A stretch of DNA of 64,000 nucleotides, from NCBI GenBank assembly GCA_035299505.1, contig DATGWL010000046.1, forward strand, positions 1 through 64,000. Direction: 5' to 3'. The translations under genes were made by a program, and so were the position numbers. Positions 25,857-34,607 of the stretch are shown here, piece after piece. This DNA is from M3007 sp035299505. Lineage in GTDB: Bacteria; Bacteroidota; Bacteroidia; Chitinophagales; Saprospiraceae. Numbering within the stretch: the first letter of the stretch is position 1; each line of letters starts with the position of its first letter. Under the pieces are notes generated by a model, which did no database searches, was not told where the DNA came from, and was given only the letters and a program-made list of their open reading frames with translations.

Positions 25857-27902
25857 TTATTTCCCGAAAACTACGGTACCAGTGCGCAACGCGATTTCGT
25901 TGCGCGTTTCGTTGAGTTTTTGTTGGATTTTCATGAACCGGATCATGGCCTCATGATCGCCTTCTTTGGAGGCATTTTGCACCCTTTGAAGGTTTATTGT
26001 GCACATTTTTTGCACTTTTTTCAGTTTAAACCGGTCCAGAGCCTGTTTCATATCAAGGTTGAAATTGCGCTCGGGCATTGGCTGGTTTTGTAACGGATAG
26101 TTCCACATGGCTTCCCAGTTGGGAGAAAATTCCCATGGTTCTGCCAGGATGTCAATGGCCAGGTTGGCAATTTCGGATGATTCATGCTGGATGAAATAAT
26201 GCTGGTCAAAGGTTTTTCCTTCCAGTAACATGGCATGACATTCCATGGCCACTTTCCCGTACAAGGGATTGTCGAAATCACTTAATGATTCTTCAATGTC
26301 TGCCAGAATGTATTCCCCCACCGAGATCTGTTCCTGTGGCAGGACATGGCTGCCAAATTGAACCAGGAGCCTGACAATGTCGCGTTCCTGATATTCAGCG
26401 GCGGTTTTGGCATTGTTGTTTGGTTGTGTCGCCTGTTTATCAGTCCATTCAGGAGGCAATTCGCCAGCTTCGCTGGGCGGGAAATATACTCCCGGATCGG
26501 GCGGAAAGAACGGGTCGTCGCCCCAGGCAGGGGGCGGGGCTGAGGGAGCGGGCTGATCTGATGCTGCACTGGGTTGACGGGCAGCTTTTTCCTCCCGTTT
26601 TTTTATGGTTTGACCAATCAGTTTATTGGCTTCAGCCACCAGAATTTGCTCTGAAACCTGCAATAAACCGGAACATTCCCTCAGATAAACGCTGCGTTTG
26701 ATTGGGTCTGGAATGCGTGCAATGCTGCTCACAATATCTTTCACCAATCCGGCTCGTTTGATAGGGTCGCCTTTGGTTTCGTCGAGCAGCAGATCGGTTT
26801 TGAAAAAGATAAAATCCTTGGCGTTTTCGGTGGTGAATTTCTTGAATTGTTCACCACCGAATTCCTGCACATAGGAATCGGGGTCGTGGCCATCGGGTAG
26901 CAAACAGATGCGCACATTAAGGTCTTGCTCCAGGGCAAGGTCCAGACCGCGCAACGCCGCTTTGATACCCGCGGGATCGCCGTCGTATAAAATTTTCAGG
27001 TTTTGGGTATTGCGCCGGATCAGCTGCAATTGTCCTTCCGTGAGGGAAGTACCGCTGGACGCCACCACGTTTTCGATACCTGCCTGATAGAGCGAAATCA
27101 CATCCATGTAGCCTTCCACCAGCAAACATTCATCCAGTTGGCGAATGGCTTTTTTAGCCTGAAATGCGCCATAAAGGATCTTGTTTTTGACATAAATCTC
27201 GGTTTCCGGACTGTTGATGTACTTGGGTATGGTTTTTTCTGCCGACATGGTTCTGCCAGCGAAGGCAGCTACTTTGCCGGAAAGGTTGTGGATGGCAAAC
27301 ATTACCCGGGCCCGGAAAAAATCGCGTCCACCGTCCTGACTGCACAAACCAACTTTTTTCAACAGTTCCGGACTATGGCCGGTGTTTCGGGCTTTGCGGA
27401 GCAGCAGATCGCGTTCGTCTGGTGCATAACCCAGTCCGAAAGCCCGAATGGTTTCTTCGCGCAGACCGCGTTTGCGGAAATAAGCCAGCGCAACGGATTT
27501 GCCCTCGTCGGTGTCAAACAGTTGTTGCTGAAAATGCTGCAAAGCAAATTCGTTGACGATGTACAGCGAATCTGCCAATTGCATTTCGGCCAGTTGCTCC
27601 GGGGTGCGTTCTACTTCCTGTATTTCAATGTGGTATTTCCTGGCCAGCCAGCGCAAAGCTTCCGGGTATGTCAGGTTTTCGTGTTCTTTCAGGAAAGTGA
27701 CGGCATCGCCTGCCTTGCCGCAGCCGAAACATTTAAAAATGTTGCGGGCGGGATTCACATTGAAAGAGGGGGTACGTTCTCCGTGAAAGGGGCACAGGCC
27801 AATGAGGTTGACTCCGCGCCGCCGCAGCGTCACGAATTCTTCAATGACTTCTTCGATCCGGGTGGCATCGAGGATTTCCTGCACCTGTTTTGGAGGGATC
27901 AT
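25857..27902 (-). CDS. dnaG: DNA primase
   Basis: Primase makes the RNA primers of replication. The 681-aa protein has an N-terminal zinc ribbon (Cys37, His40, Cys58, Cys61 in CPFH...CFGC), the RNA-polymerase domain with the Toprim motifs VEGYMDV and LYDGDPAG, a Pro-rich linker at about 450-500 and a C-terminal helicase-binding domain. It lies between an upstream CHU_C surface protein gene (18-nt gap) and rnz (1-nt gap), so all three may be read as one transcript. Confidence 0.97.
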   Translation of the reverse strand: MIPPKQVQEILDATRIEEVIEEFVTLRRRGVNLIGLCPFHGERTPSFNVNPARNIFKCFGCGKAGDAVTFLKEHENLTYPEALRWLARKYHIEIQEVERTPEQLAEMQLADSLYIVNEFALQHFQQQLFDTDEGKSVALAYFRKRGLREETIRAFGLGYAPDERDLLLRKARNTGHSPELLKKVGLCSQDGGRDFFRARVMFAIHNLSGKVAAFAGRTMSAEKTIPKYINSPETEIYVKNKILYGAFQAKKAIRQLDECLLVEGYMDVISLYQAGIENVVASSGTSLTEGQLQLIRRNTQNLKILYDGDPAGIKAALRGLDLALEQDLNVRICLLPDGHDPDSYVQEFGGEQFKKFTTENAKDFIFFKTDLLLDETKGDPIKRAGLVKDIVSSIARIPDPIKRSVYLRECSGLLQVSEQILVAEANKLIGQTIKKREEKAARQPSAASDQPAPSAPPPAWGDDPFFPPDPGVYFPPSEAGELPPEWTDKQATQPNNNAKTAAEYQERDIVRLLVQFGSHVLPQEQISVGEYILADIEESLSDFDNPLYGKVAMECHAMLLEGKTFDQHYFIQHESSEIANLAIDILAEPWEFSPNWEAMWNYPLQNQPMPERNFNLDMKQALDRFKLKKVQKMCTINLQRVQNASKEGDHEAMIRFMKIQQKLNETRNEIALRTGTVVFGK

Positions 27903-27920
27903 GGTGCGAAAGTACGGGAA

Positions 27921-30251
27921 CTACCGCAACACCGTTACATCCCCGTCATAATTCAACGTTACACCATCCACAAATAAAATCTCGGCGCGCCATACAAATA
28001 TACCTGGCGACACCCGATCGCCGCGGAAGGTGCCATCCCAGCCGGTTGACTCATCGTTGGCGCCGCCAATATGCCGGTACACCATTTCTCCCCAGCGGGA
28101 ATAAATCTCCAGCCGTACCTCCTGCACTTCCGGACCGCCGTATACCGTGAAAAAATCATTCTCTCCATCATCGTTCGGGCTGAAGATGTTGGGCACGTAC
28201 ACGTCGCGTACTTTTTGTACAAAAACCGTGATGCTATCGGTATCAGTGCAGCCACCTGGCGCCTCTGCTGTGAGGGTGTACGTGGTGGTTTCGTATGGCG
28301 TTGCCACAGGTTCCGGACAATTGTAGCAGGAAAGGCCGGGCTTGAGCGACCAGATGAAGGAGTCGAGCGGGGTATTTTGTACCAGCACCAGCTGGGTGCT
28401 TTCAGCGAGGTTGACCGTCAGATCCTGCCCCAGTTCAATGGTTGGAATGATGGGAGTAACCAGAAGGCCGCTTGTTGTGGTTTCGCAGCCATTGCCATCG
28501 CGTACGGTAAGTTCGTAGTTGCCACCCGTCAAGCCGGTGAAGGTGCTCAGGTTGGAAAAACCGCTGCCTGAGAGGTCGTAAGTGTAAGGCAATACGCCTC
28601 CTGTAGTAGTGGTGGCGGCTACAACTCCGGTATTAGGGCCGTTGCAGTCAGGGTTTTGAAAGCTGGCATCCAGTACCAGCGCGGTTGGTTCCGTGAGGAT
28701 AAAACTGCGCACAAGCGAGCATCCCTGGGCGTCTGTAACGGTACAGGTATAAGCGCCTGCACCTAGATTTTGCAGGTTTTGCGCGGTAGCTGCGTTGCTC
28801 CAGGCATACTGATACCCGGGTATTCCGCCTGACACACTGAGTGAGATGGCGCCATTGGTTTCGCCCTGACAACGCACCTGATAGCCCTGGTAGGAGGAGA
28901 GTGTTTCCTGTGCGCTTATGGCTGAGGGCTCGGATATATCCTGAAAGAATACCACATCGTTGCCAAAATTATCTTTGATGAAAACAGAATAGGACCCCGA
29001 AGGCAGATTAGGTATGGTTTGAATGGTGTTCAAGGCGGCAATATTGCCTGATCCGCTTGGTCCGCCTCCGCCCACGCGCTCCCAGGCGTATGTGAAAGGC
29101 GGGGTGCCATTGGCTACTGAGAATTGTAAGGCGCCGCTGGATTCACCCTTGCACACTACCGGATTGGCTTGTAATTGCCCCTGAATTTCACATTGGATGA
29201 TGATGAGGTTCAGATTGACGATACTATCACAGCCATTGGGAGAGGTAAGTAATTCCTGGTATTGCCCGGCTGCAAAATAGGGGTTGCCGCCAACCCAGAT
29301 ACTGTCGCCATCGCACAAAAAAATGTTCAGGTTGGTGGTTATGGTTTGCAAAACGGTCAGCTCAATACGCACCAGGCTGTCGCAGCCTTCCGAGCCGGAG
29401 TAATGAAACTCGTAGCTACCCGCATCGCAAATAGTGGTATCGTTGTAGGTATAGCACTCATTGGCGCAAATGGTAGCCTCGATGGTGGTGGCCGGAATAC
29501 TGTTAACATAAATGTTCCGGCAGGCCGGGAAGGCAGTGTCACAGGTGTTGGAAGCCGTCACGCAAAGCTGATTCAAGCCTGCTGCGAGGAAGTTCAGCGA
29601 TACCGTAGTGTCGGTTTCAGAAGCGTAGGGCAGTCCGTTGAGTGTCCAGTAAAAGTGGGCTGCTCCGGGTGGCAGGCTCACGGTATAGTCTTCCGGGCTG
29701 TTGATACAAACAGTTTCCGGACCAACGATACTGCCAGAGTTTTCCAGGGGCATTACCTCTGTGGTGCCGTTTACTACTTTAATGGTATAATGGCAAACGT
29801 CGTTTTGGTTGCCATCCATTACAAAATAATAGTACTGCCCTACGGTGAGCGGCACCGTATTGGTAAAGTTCTGGGTTGTATTGGGCGGAATATCTCCGTC
29901 GCAATTGGAAACTGCCTGGAATGTCTGGCAATCCAGGCTTTTGTAAATACCTACTTCAAGTCCGGCGTTGTTTTGGCAATCGAATACCGTGACTGAAAGG
30001 GTTAGGTTGGTGCTGCCGGCAATAAAACCGATCCACTGCATATGGTGAACGGTTCCGGTACAAAAGCCTGGGGGCGCCTGACCTGTAACACCTTCATCGT
30101 TGACTCCGGTGAACCCATTAATGTCGCAGATAATACAGGCATCTGCACAAAAAGGCGTCATGGACGGATTGGGGCCGCAAGGCTCCGGTTGGGCAAAAAG
30201 GTTTGGAAAAAATGCAAGAGTCAGCGCAAACGCACACAGGATTTTCTTCAT
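27921..30251 (-). CDS. Large surface protein with SprB-like repeats and CHU_C (T9SS type B) domain
   Basis: This 776-aa protein has a signal peptide (MKKILCAFALTLAFFPNLFAQ). An N-terminal Cys-rich domain contains CIICDINGF. Ig/PKD-like modules follow, and then at least three SprB-type repeats (for example PPFTYAWERVGGG, IPGYQYAWSNAATAQNL and VLPYTYDLSGSGF). It ends with the gliding-motility-associated C-terminal domain: VPNIFSPNDDGENDFF and EIYSRWGEMVYR. T9SS type B domains direct export and surface retention. It is probably an adhesin. Its position directly ahead of dnaG is unusual for a surface protein. Confidence 0.9.
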   Translation of the reverse strand: MKKILCAFALTLAFFPNLFAQPEPCGPNPSMTPFCADACIICDINGFTGVNDEGVTGQAPPGFCTGTVHHMQWIGFIAGSTNLTLSVTVFDCQNNAGLEVGIYKSLDCQTFQAVSNCDGDIPPNTTQNFTNTVPLTVGQYYYFVMDGNQNDVCHYTIKVVNGTTEVMPLENSGSIVGPETVCINSPEDYTVSLPPGAAHFYWTLNGLPYASETDTTVSLNFLAAGLNQLCVTASNTCDTAFPACRNIYVNSIPATTIEATICANECYTYNDTTICDAGSYEFHYSGSEGCDSLVRIELTVLQTITTNLNIFLCDGDSIWVGGNPYFAAGQYQELLTSPNGCDSIVNLNLIIIQCEIQGQLQANPVVCKGESSGALQFSVANGTPPFTYAWERVGGGGPSGSGNIAALNTIQTIPNLPSGSYSVFIKDNFGNDVVFFQDISEPSAISAQETLSSYQGYQVRCQGETNGAISLSVSGGIPGYQYAWSNAATAQNLQNLGAGAYTCTVTDAQGCSLVRSFILTEPTALVLDASFQNPDCNGPNTGVVAATTTTGGVLPYTYDLSGSGFSNLSTFTGLTGGNYELTVRDGNGCETTTSGLLVTPIIPTIELGQDLTVNLAESTQLVLVQNTPLDSFIWSLKPGLSCYNCPEPVATPYETTTYTLTAEAPGGCTDTDSITVFVQKVRDVYVPNIFSPNDDGENDFFTVYGGPEVQEVRLEIYSRWGEMVYRHIGGANDESTGWDGTFRGDRVSPGIFVWRAEILFVDGVTLNYDGDVTVLR

Positions 30252-30355
30252 GATTAAGCTGGTTACCAGATGTCAGATCAAAATACGCAAAAAAGGGAGA
30301 TAGCGTTGCGTAGCCATTTCCGGTAACTGCTCATGAGAGACAAAAATCCTGACAT

Positions 30356-31675
30356 TTATCCCTTATAAAAGGTCCACTTCCACATTTCCTTCAGTGTCAC
30401 CTTTTTGCCATACATCAGTATGCCTACCCGATAAATACGTCCTGCCAGCCAAACAAAGAAAATGGCTGAAGCAACTACCAATACCAGGGATATGGCCACC
30501 TGCCACCAGGGCGGATTGAAGGCCAGTCGGAATGGCATGGCGATAGGCGAGAACAAGGGGAAGATGGACGAGAAAACCATCAGGCCGCTATCAGGGTTGC
30601 GCCAGCCAGCCATGGAAACAATGTAAAAGGCCAGAATGAGGGGCAGGGTAGCGGGCAGGGTCAACGATTGACCTTCGCCCAGATCATCGCCCATGGCAGA
30701 ACCCACCGCAGCAAACATGGATGAATAGATAAAGTATCCACCCAGGAAATAGATGATGAACGAGCCGATGAGCAGCGGCCAGTTTTGTTTGCTCAGTTCC
30801 GTCATGATACGCATGCCGGTATCCTGTACCATTTCAGGATCCATGGTGGCATCGCCGGGGGTTAGTGGTGGCTCCACCGGGGTGCCTCCAAAAACTAAGG
30901 GCACCAGCAAAGAAACCGCGCCACTCAATACCACCCACGCTACTACCTGAGTGAGGCCCACAAGGCCGGCGCCAATGATCTTGCCCATCATCAGGTCGAA
31001 CGGGCGAACAGACGACATCATGACTTCCACGATACGGTTGGTTTTTTCCTCCATGACTGAGCGCATCACCATTTGGCCATACATCAGTACCATGAAGAAC
31101 AGCAAGAAGGTCATAATACCACCTACCGCCAGGCCAACCCCTGCGGTGTACTTACTTTGGTCGTCGTCCTGATTACTGTTAATGCCTTCCGGATCAATGG
31201 ATACGTCTGATTCCAGCAGTTTCAACTGATTGGCATCAAGTTTAAGGGAGTCCATTTTAAACTCCTTTATTTTCCCAGCAATACGCTTTTCGATAAGACC
31301 ACTTTTTTCCGGCGCCAGTTTGTCGTCGGAGTAGTAAAAAATGGTGTGGTCTTTTTGTTGGAAATTGCTCACAGGAGGGACCCGCAATACTCCGTCAATT
31401 TTCTTTTCGGTGACCTCGGTTTTGAGCTGGTCGAGGGTTTTGTTTCCGGAAGGGAGGAAGCGAACTCCTTTTTCATCGGGCAAATTGCCCACTATTTTGG
31501 CTTCGTCCAGAACGGCAACCTTGATCTCGTCGCCACCCTGATAGCTGGAAAGACCAACAATAACCAGCATGTACACCAGCAAGCCCACGGGAGCCAGCAA
31601 AGTGCCAATGATGAAAGATTTTTTCCGAACGCGTGTGAGGTATTCGCGTTTTATGATGAGTGAAAGTTTAGACAT
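30356..31675 (-). CDS. ABC exporter permease, NatB-like
   Basis: This 439-aa ABC-2 type permease has one N-terminal transmembrane helix (about 20-42), a large extracytoplasmic domain (about 45-175), and a cluster of five to six helices in the second half. The fragment MRSVMEEKTNRIVEVMMSSV is the conserved cytoplasmic segment of the NatB/ABC2 family, which typically exports sodium or other substrates. The start MSKLSLIIKREYLTRVRKKSF is typical. The partner ATPase lies upstream on the same strand, but a 124-nt stretch of repeat words separates them. Confidence 0.9.
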   Translation of the reverse strand: MSKLSLIIKREYLTRVRKKSFIIGTLLAPVGLLVYMLVIVGLSSYQGGDEIKVAVLDEAKIVGNLPDEKGVRFLPSGNKTLDQLKTEVTEKKIDGVLRVPPVSNFQQKDHTIFYYSDDKLAPEKSGLIEKRIAGKIKEFKMDSLKLDANQLKLLESDVSIDPEGINSNQDDDQSKYTAGVGLAVGGIMTFLLFFMVLMYGQMVMRSVMEEKTNRIVEVMMSSVRPFDLMMGKIIGAGLVGLTQVVAWVVLSGAVSLLVPLVFGGTPVEPPLTPGDATMDPEMVQDTGMRIMTELSKQNWPLLIGSFIIYFLGGYFIYSSMFAAVGSAMGDDLGEGQSLTLPATLPLILAFYIVSMAGWRNPDSGLMVFSSIFPLFSPIAMPFRLAFNPPWWQVAISLVLVVASAIFFVWLAGRIYRVGILMYGKKVTLKEMWKWTFYKG

Positions 31676-31689
31676 GGGTAGCGTTTGAA

Positions 31690-31797
31690 AGGTCTGAGGG
31701 GTTTGAGGGGTTTGAGGAGTTTGAGGGGTTTGAGGGGGCAGGGGGCGAGAACTTAGCGTCTTTGCGCCGTAGTGTCCCGTGCTTTGCGCCTTTAGGA
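31690..31797. repeat. Two word arrays between the ABC ATPase and permease genes
   Basis: 31690-31740 is a run of 9-nt words (GGGTTTGAG, GGAGTTTGA). 31750-31797 is a run of CTTTGCG-type words (TTAGCGTCTTTGCGCC, GCTTTGCGCC). Both families occur elsewhere in the window. They are placed side by side and fill the intercistronic gap up to 3 nt before the ATPase stop codon. Confidence 0.85.
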
Positions 31798-31799
31798 CC

Positions 31800-32702
31800 T
31801 TATTGTTCTTCTGTTTCGGCTACGCGTTGAATGAAGATCTCATTGAACGTAGGCAAAATTTCCTCGAAACGGCTGATTCGGACACCTTTTTGCAGGAATG
31901 TACGCAGGAGTTCGTTGCCGTCGGATTCGTTTTCAAGCTTAAACGTGAGGGCGTTTTTCTCTGTTTTTACCACCGGGAATCGCTCAGGCAGGTCGGTGGG
32001 CAGGGCCTCATGGGTTTCTATTCGGAACAGGTTTTGTTTGTACTGATTTTTAATGGCTTTTACCTCACCGTACAGTACGTTCCGGCCCTTGTTGATGAGC
32101 ACGATATGATCGCACATTTCCTCCACCTGCTCCATGCGGTGGGTGCTGAAAATGATGCTGATACCCGATTCGTTCAGGAGGGCAATTTCTTCCTTGATGA
32201 GGTTGGTATTGATGGGGTCCAAACCGGTGAAAGGCTCGTCGAGGATGAGCAATTTAGGTTTGTGCAGCACTGTAGCAATGAACTGGATCTTTTGCTGCAT
32301 GCCTTTGGACAGGTCTTCCACTTTTTTGTTCCACCAGTCTTTGATTTCAAATTTGGTCAGCCAGGCTTCAATCTCATTCATTGCCTGGTGCTGGCTGAGA
32401 CCTTTGAGTTGCGCCAGGTAAAGCAGTTGTTCGCCCACCTTCATTTTTTTGTAAAGGCCGCGCTCTTCAGGCATGTAGCCTATCTGCTCCGGCGAGCGGT
32501 CGTGCAGTTTTTGTCCATCCAGGTAAATGACGCCGGAATCTGGCGCTGTAATGGTGGTAATCATCCGGATCAGGGATGTTTTGCCGGCGCCATTGGGGCC
32601 CAGCATACCAAACACACAGCCTTTGGGCACGTCCAGACTGACATGGTTGACGGCGGTGTAATTACCATAGGTTTTGACTACGTCTTGTACAGAGAGTATC
32701 AT
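31800..32702 (-). CDS. ABC exporter ATP-binding protein, NatA-like
   Basis: The 300-aa ATPase has all motifs: Walker A GPNGAGKTS (35-43), a PEERGLY segment at the Q-loop position, signature LSKGMQQ (131-137), Walker B LLILDEP (151-157) and H-loop His188. A C-terminal 80-residue regulatory-type domain follows. GYMPEERGLY is typical of the NatA/DUF4162 group. It powers the NatB-like permease encoded downstream. An 8-bp tandem repeat lies 21 nt upstream of its start. Confidence 0.93.
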   Translation of the reverse strand: MILSVQDVVKTYGNYTAVNHVSLDVPKGCVFGMLGPNGAGKTSLIRMITTITAPDSGVIYLDGQKLHDRSPEQIGYMPEERGLYKKMKVGEQLLYLAQLKGLSQHQAMNEIEAWLTKFEIKDWWNKKVEDLSKGMQQKIQFIATVLHKPKLLILDEPFTGLDPINTNLIKEEIALLNESGISIIFSTHRMEQVEEMCDHIVLINKGRNVLYGEVKAIKNQYKQNLFRIETHEALPTDLPERFPVVKTEKNALTFKLENESDGNELLRTFLQKGVRISRFEEILPTFNEIFIQRVAETEEQ

Positions 32703-32723
32703 CAGAAAGTTTGAGTGGCTTGG

Positions 32724-32795
32724 TGTTTTAGTGTTTTGGTGTTTTAGTGTTTTGGTGTTTTAGTGTTTTGGTGTTTTGGTGTTTTAGTGTTTTGG
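32724..32795. repeat. Nine tandem 8-bp units upstream of the ABC ATPase gene
   Basis: Units TGTTTTAG and TGTTTTGG alternate in the order A G A G A G G A G (by the seventh base), with no gaps. The array lies in the leader of the divergently placed minus-strand ATPase gene, about 22 nt from its start codon. Copy-number change could alter expression. Confidence 0.92.
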
Positions 32796-33116
32796 TTGGT
32801 TGTTACAAAAGTCAGGGTTGGGTGATGAACGGGGTTCTTTTTTCGGCCAATGGCGTTTGTGGGGTGGTTTCGTGGCCAAATTACCGGATGAATGAAAACT
32901 CCGGGCAGAATGAAGGATATTTTTATAAACAGGGTATTATGATTTTGGATCACACATTTTTTGGGAAACCACCAAGGTTTAAAATTAGTTCATATGTTAA
33001 AATTGAAAAAAATTGAATAAAAGAAAATATTTACTGTTTATCAATAAAAATTATTTGCAAAAAAGAAAATTCTACTGCACTTTTGCAACATCATTCAAAC
33101 AACTGATCATTACGTT
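32796..33116. other. AT-rich intergenic region ahead of the DUF2975 genes
   Basis: No gene was found. The right half is AT-rich and holds the candidate promoter of the DUF2975 cluster: TTTG at 33054-33057 and CACTTTTG at 33078-33085, with 20 nt between, a near match to the Bacteroidota pattern. The start codon follows 31 nt later. Confidence 0.55.
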
Positions 33117-33761
33117 ATGAACATTCAAGGCAAAAAAATCAGTCTTCCCATGGTTTTGCGGCACTCATTTATGGCGCTTACCATTGCTTTTGGACTGCTT
33201 ACTGTTTTGCAGTTAAGTTCCTATCTCGGCATTGGTTCTGACGGGCCATTTATCCGTGGGTGGGTATCTACAGCTACGGAGCTTGGGCCGGAACAAATCC
33301 CACAGGCTGCCTCTGGTGAACAGATGAAACTTTATGAATTTGGCGACAGAAAGCTGGTCATGGTGGAGTTTTCCAACGTGTCGGCCATGATGCAGTTGCA
33401 CTATCTGGGGTATATCTTTTTTCAGTTAATTCCCTGGTTATTAGGCGTTTATATGCTTTATCAGCTGTTTTCTCTTTTCCGGGATATGGACCGGGGAAAA
33501 ATATTTCCACAGGAGAACGTGCGCAGAATCCGGCGCATGGCAACAGCCGTGCTGGTGTTTCCGGTGGCCAACTATATTTCCGGGGCTTTTCTATGGAATA
33601 TTGTGCAAACCCAGCGTGGTCAATCGGTATCCGCGCCGCTTTCCCCTTTGTTTTTAGAGCCCATTTTGCAGGCAGGGTTTATAGCGCTCATCCTGTTTTC
33701 ACTGGCTGAGGTATTCCGTCACGGATTTCAGCTGCAACAGGAACAAGACCTTACCATTTGA
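33117..33761 (+). CDS. DUF2975 family membrane protein
   Basis: This 214-aa integral membrane protein has four predicted helices (about 18-36, 98-118, 140-158, 183-205). It ends in the family hallmark EVFRHGFQLQQEQDLTI. The segment MDRGKIFPQENVRRIRRM between helices 2 and 3 is also typical. DUF2975 proteins are usually encoded next to a small Cro/C1-type HTH regulator, as here; their role is not established. Together with the next gene it forms a tandem pair from the same family. Confidence 0.85.
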   Translation: MNIQGKKISLPMVLRHSFMALTIAFGLLTVLQLSSYLGIGSDGPFIRGWVSTATELGPEQIPQAASGEQMKLYEFGDRKLVMVEFSNVSAMMQLHYLGYIFFQLIPWLLGVYMLYQLFSLFRDMDRGKIFPQENVRRIRRMATAVLVFPVANYISGAFLWNIVQTQRGQSVSAPLSPLFLEPILQAGFIALILFSLAEVFRHGFQLQQEQDLTI

Positions 33762-33796
33762 ACTCACATTCCTTCACTTATTCAACATTGCAGGCA

Positions 33797-34312
33797 ATGA
33801 AAACAGAAAAAATATTAATGATTTTACGCGTATTGGCCTGGGTAACCCTGGTTGGTTACGCCGTCAATTTTGTCGCCCAGCTTTTCCGTTTTGGCTGGAA
33901 AGTACTCAGCCAGACACCTCCGGGGTCAGCTGAAACGATGGCCTCCTCCCTCACTCAGGATAACCTGTGGGATTATGTTCGGGTTATGTCGTTCATACTC
34001 GTTTTATCAGGTATGTTCGTATACCTCTGGTATTGGGTAACCAAACTGCTATCGGGTATGAGTTTAAGCAACCCGTTTACCATGGAAGTGGCGCAAAAAA
34101 TGGAAGGGATTGCCTACATCCTGTTCAATATCTGGGTAGTATCCATGATTGGCAGTCAGGTTACCAGACACATTTCATTGGATATTGACGGCTCCTGGGA
34201 TGTGGTTCAGGTATCTACCGAGTTTCTCCTCATTGCAGGTATTGTGTACATTATTTCACAGGTGTACAAACACGGAGTCGCACTACAACAAGAACAAGAC
34301 CTAACCATTTAA
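33797..34312 (+). CDS. DUF2975 family membrane protein, second copy
   Basis: The ATG at 33797 gives a 171-aa protein; a TTG overlapping the previous stop was not used because the extra residues are polar and unlike the family. It has four helices and the family ending YKHGVALQQEQDLTI, almost the same as the ending of the preceding gene. It stops 3 nt before the HTH gene. It is likely a duplicate of the first DUF2975 gene, although the N-terminal halves have diverged. Confidence 0.84.
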   Translation: MKTEKILMILRVLAWVTLVGYAVNFVAQLFRFGWKVLSQTPPGSAETMASSLTQDNLWDYVRVMSFILVLSGMFVYLWYWVTKLLSGMSLSNPFTMEVAQKMEGIAYILFNIWVVSMIGSQVTRHISLDIDGSWDVVQVSTEFLLIAGIVYIISQVYKHGVALQQEQDLTI

Positions 34313-34315
34313 GCC

Positions 34316-34543
34316 ATGGCAATCATAGTTAATGTAGATGTTATGATGGCCAAGCGCAAAATGTCGCTTACAGAGTTGGCTGCCAAAGTAGATATTACCC
34401 TGGCAAACCTTTCTATTCTAAAAACCGGAAAGGCCAAGGCCATTCGTTTCAGCACCCTGGAAGCCATCTGCAAGGCGCTGGACTGCCAGCCGGGGGATGT
34501 GCTGGAGTATGTGCCGGGTGAAACGATGGACGATGAACGATGA
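34316..34543 (+). CDS. Small Cro/C1-type HTH regulator (YozG-like)
   Basis: The 75-aa protein is nearly all helix-turn-helix: MSLTELAAKVDITLANLSIL (helices 2-3) and FSTLEAICKALDCQPGDVLEY. This is the standard partner of DUF2975 genes and probably autoregulates the three-gene unit. The last residues (ETMDDER) and the stop codon are written by a GATGGACGATGAACGATGA repeat word, so the C-terminus seems to have been formed by invading repeat sequence. Confidence 0.88.
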   Translation: MAIIVNVDVMMAKRKMSLTELAAKVDITLANLSILKTGKAKAIRFSTLEAICKALDCQPGDVLEYVPGETMDDER

Positions 34544-34607
34544 GCAACAGTGTTGATCTGTTGATTGTCTATTGCTGACACTATTAACCCACCTAAGAAA
34601 TAACACT

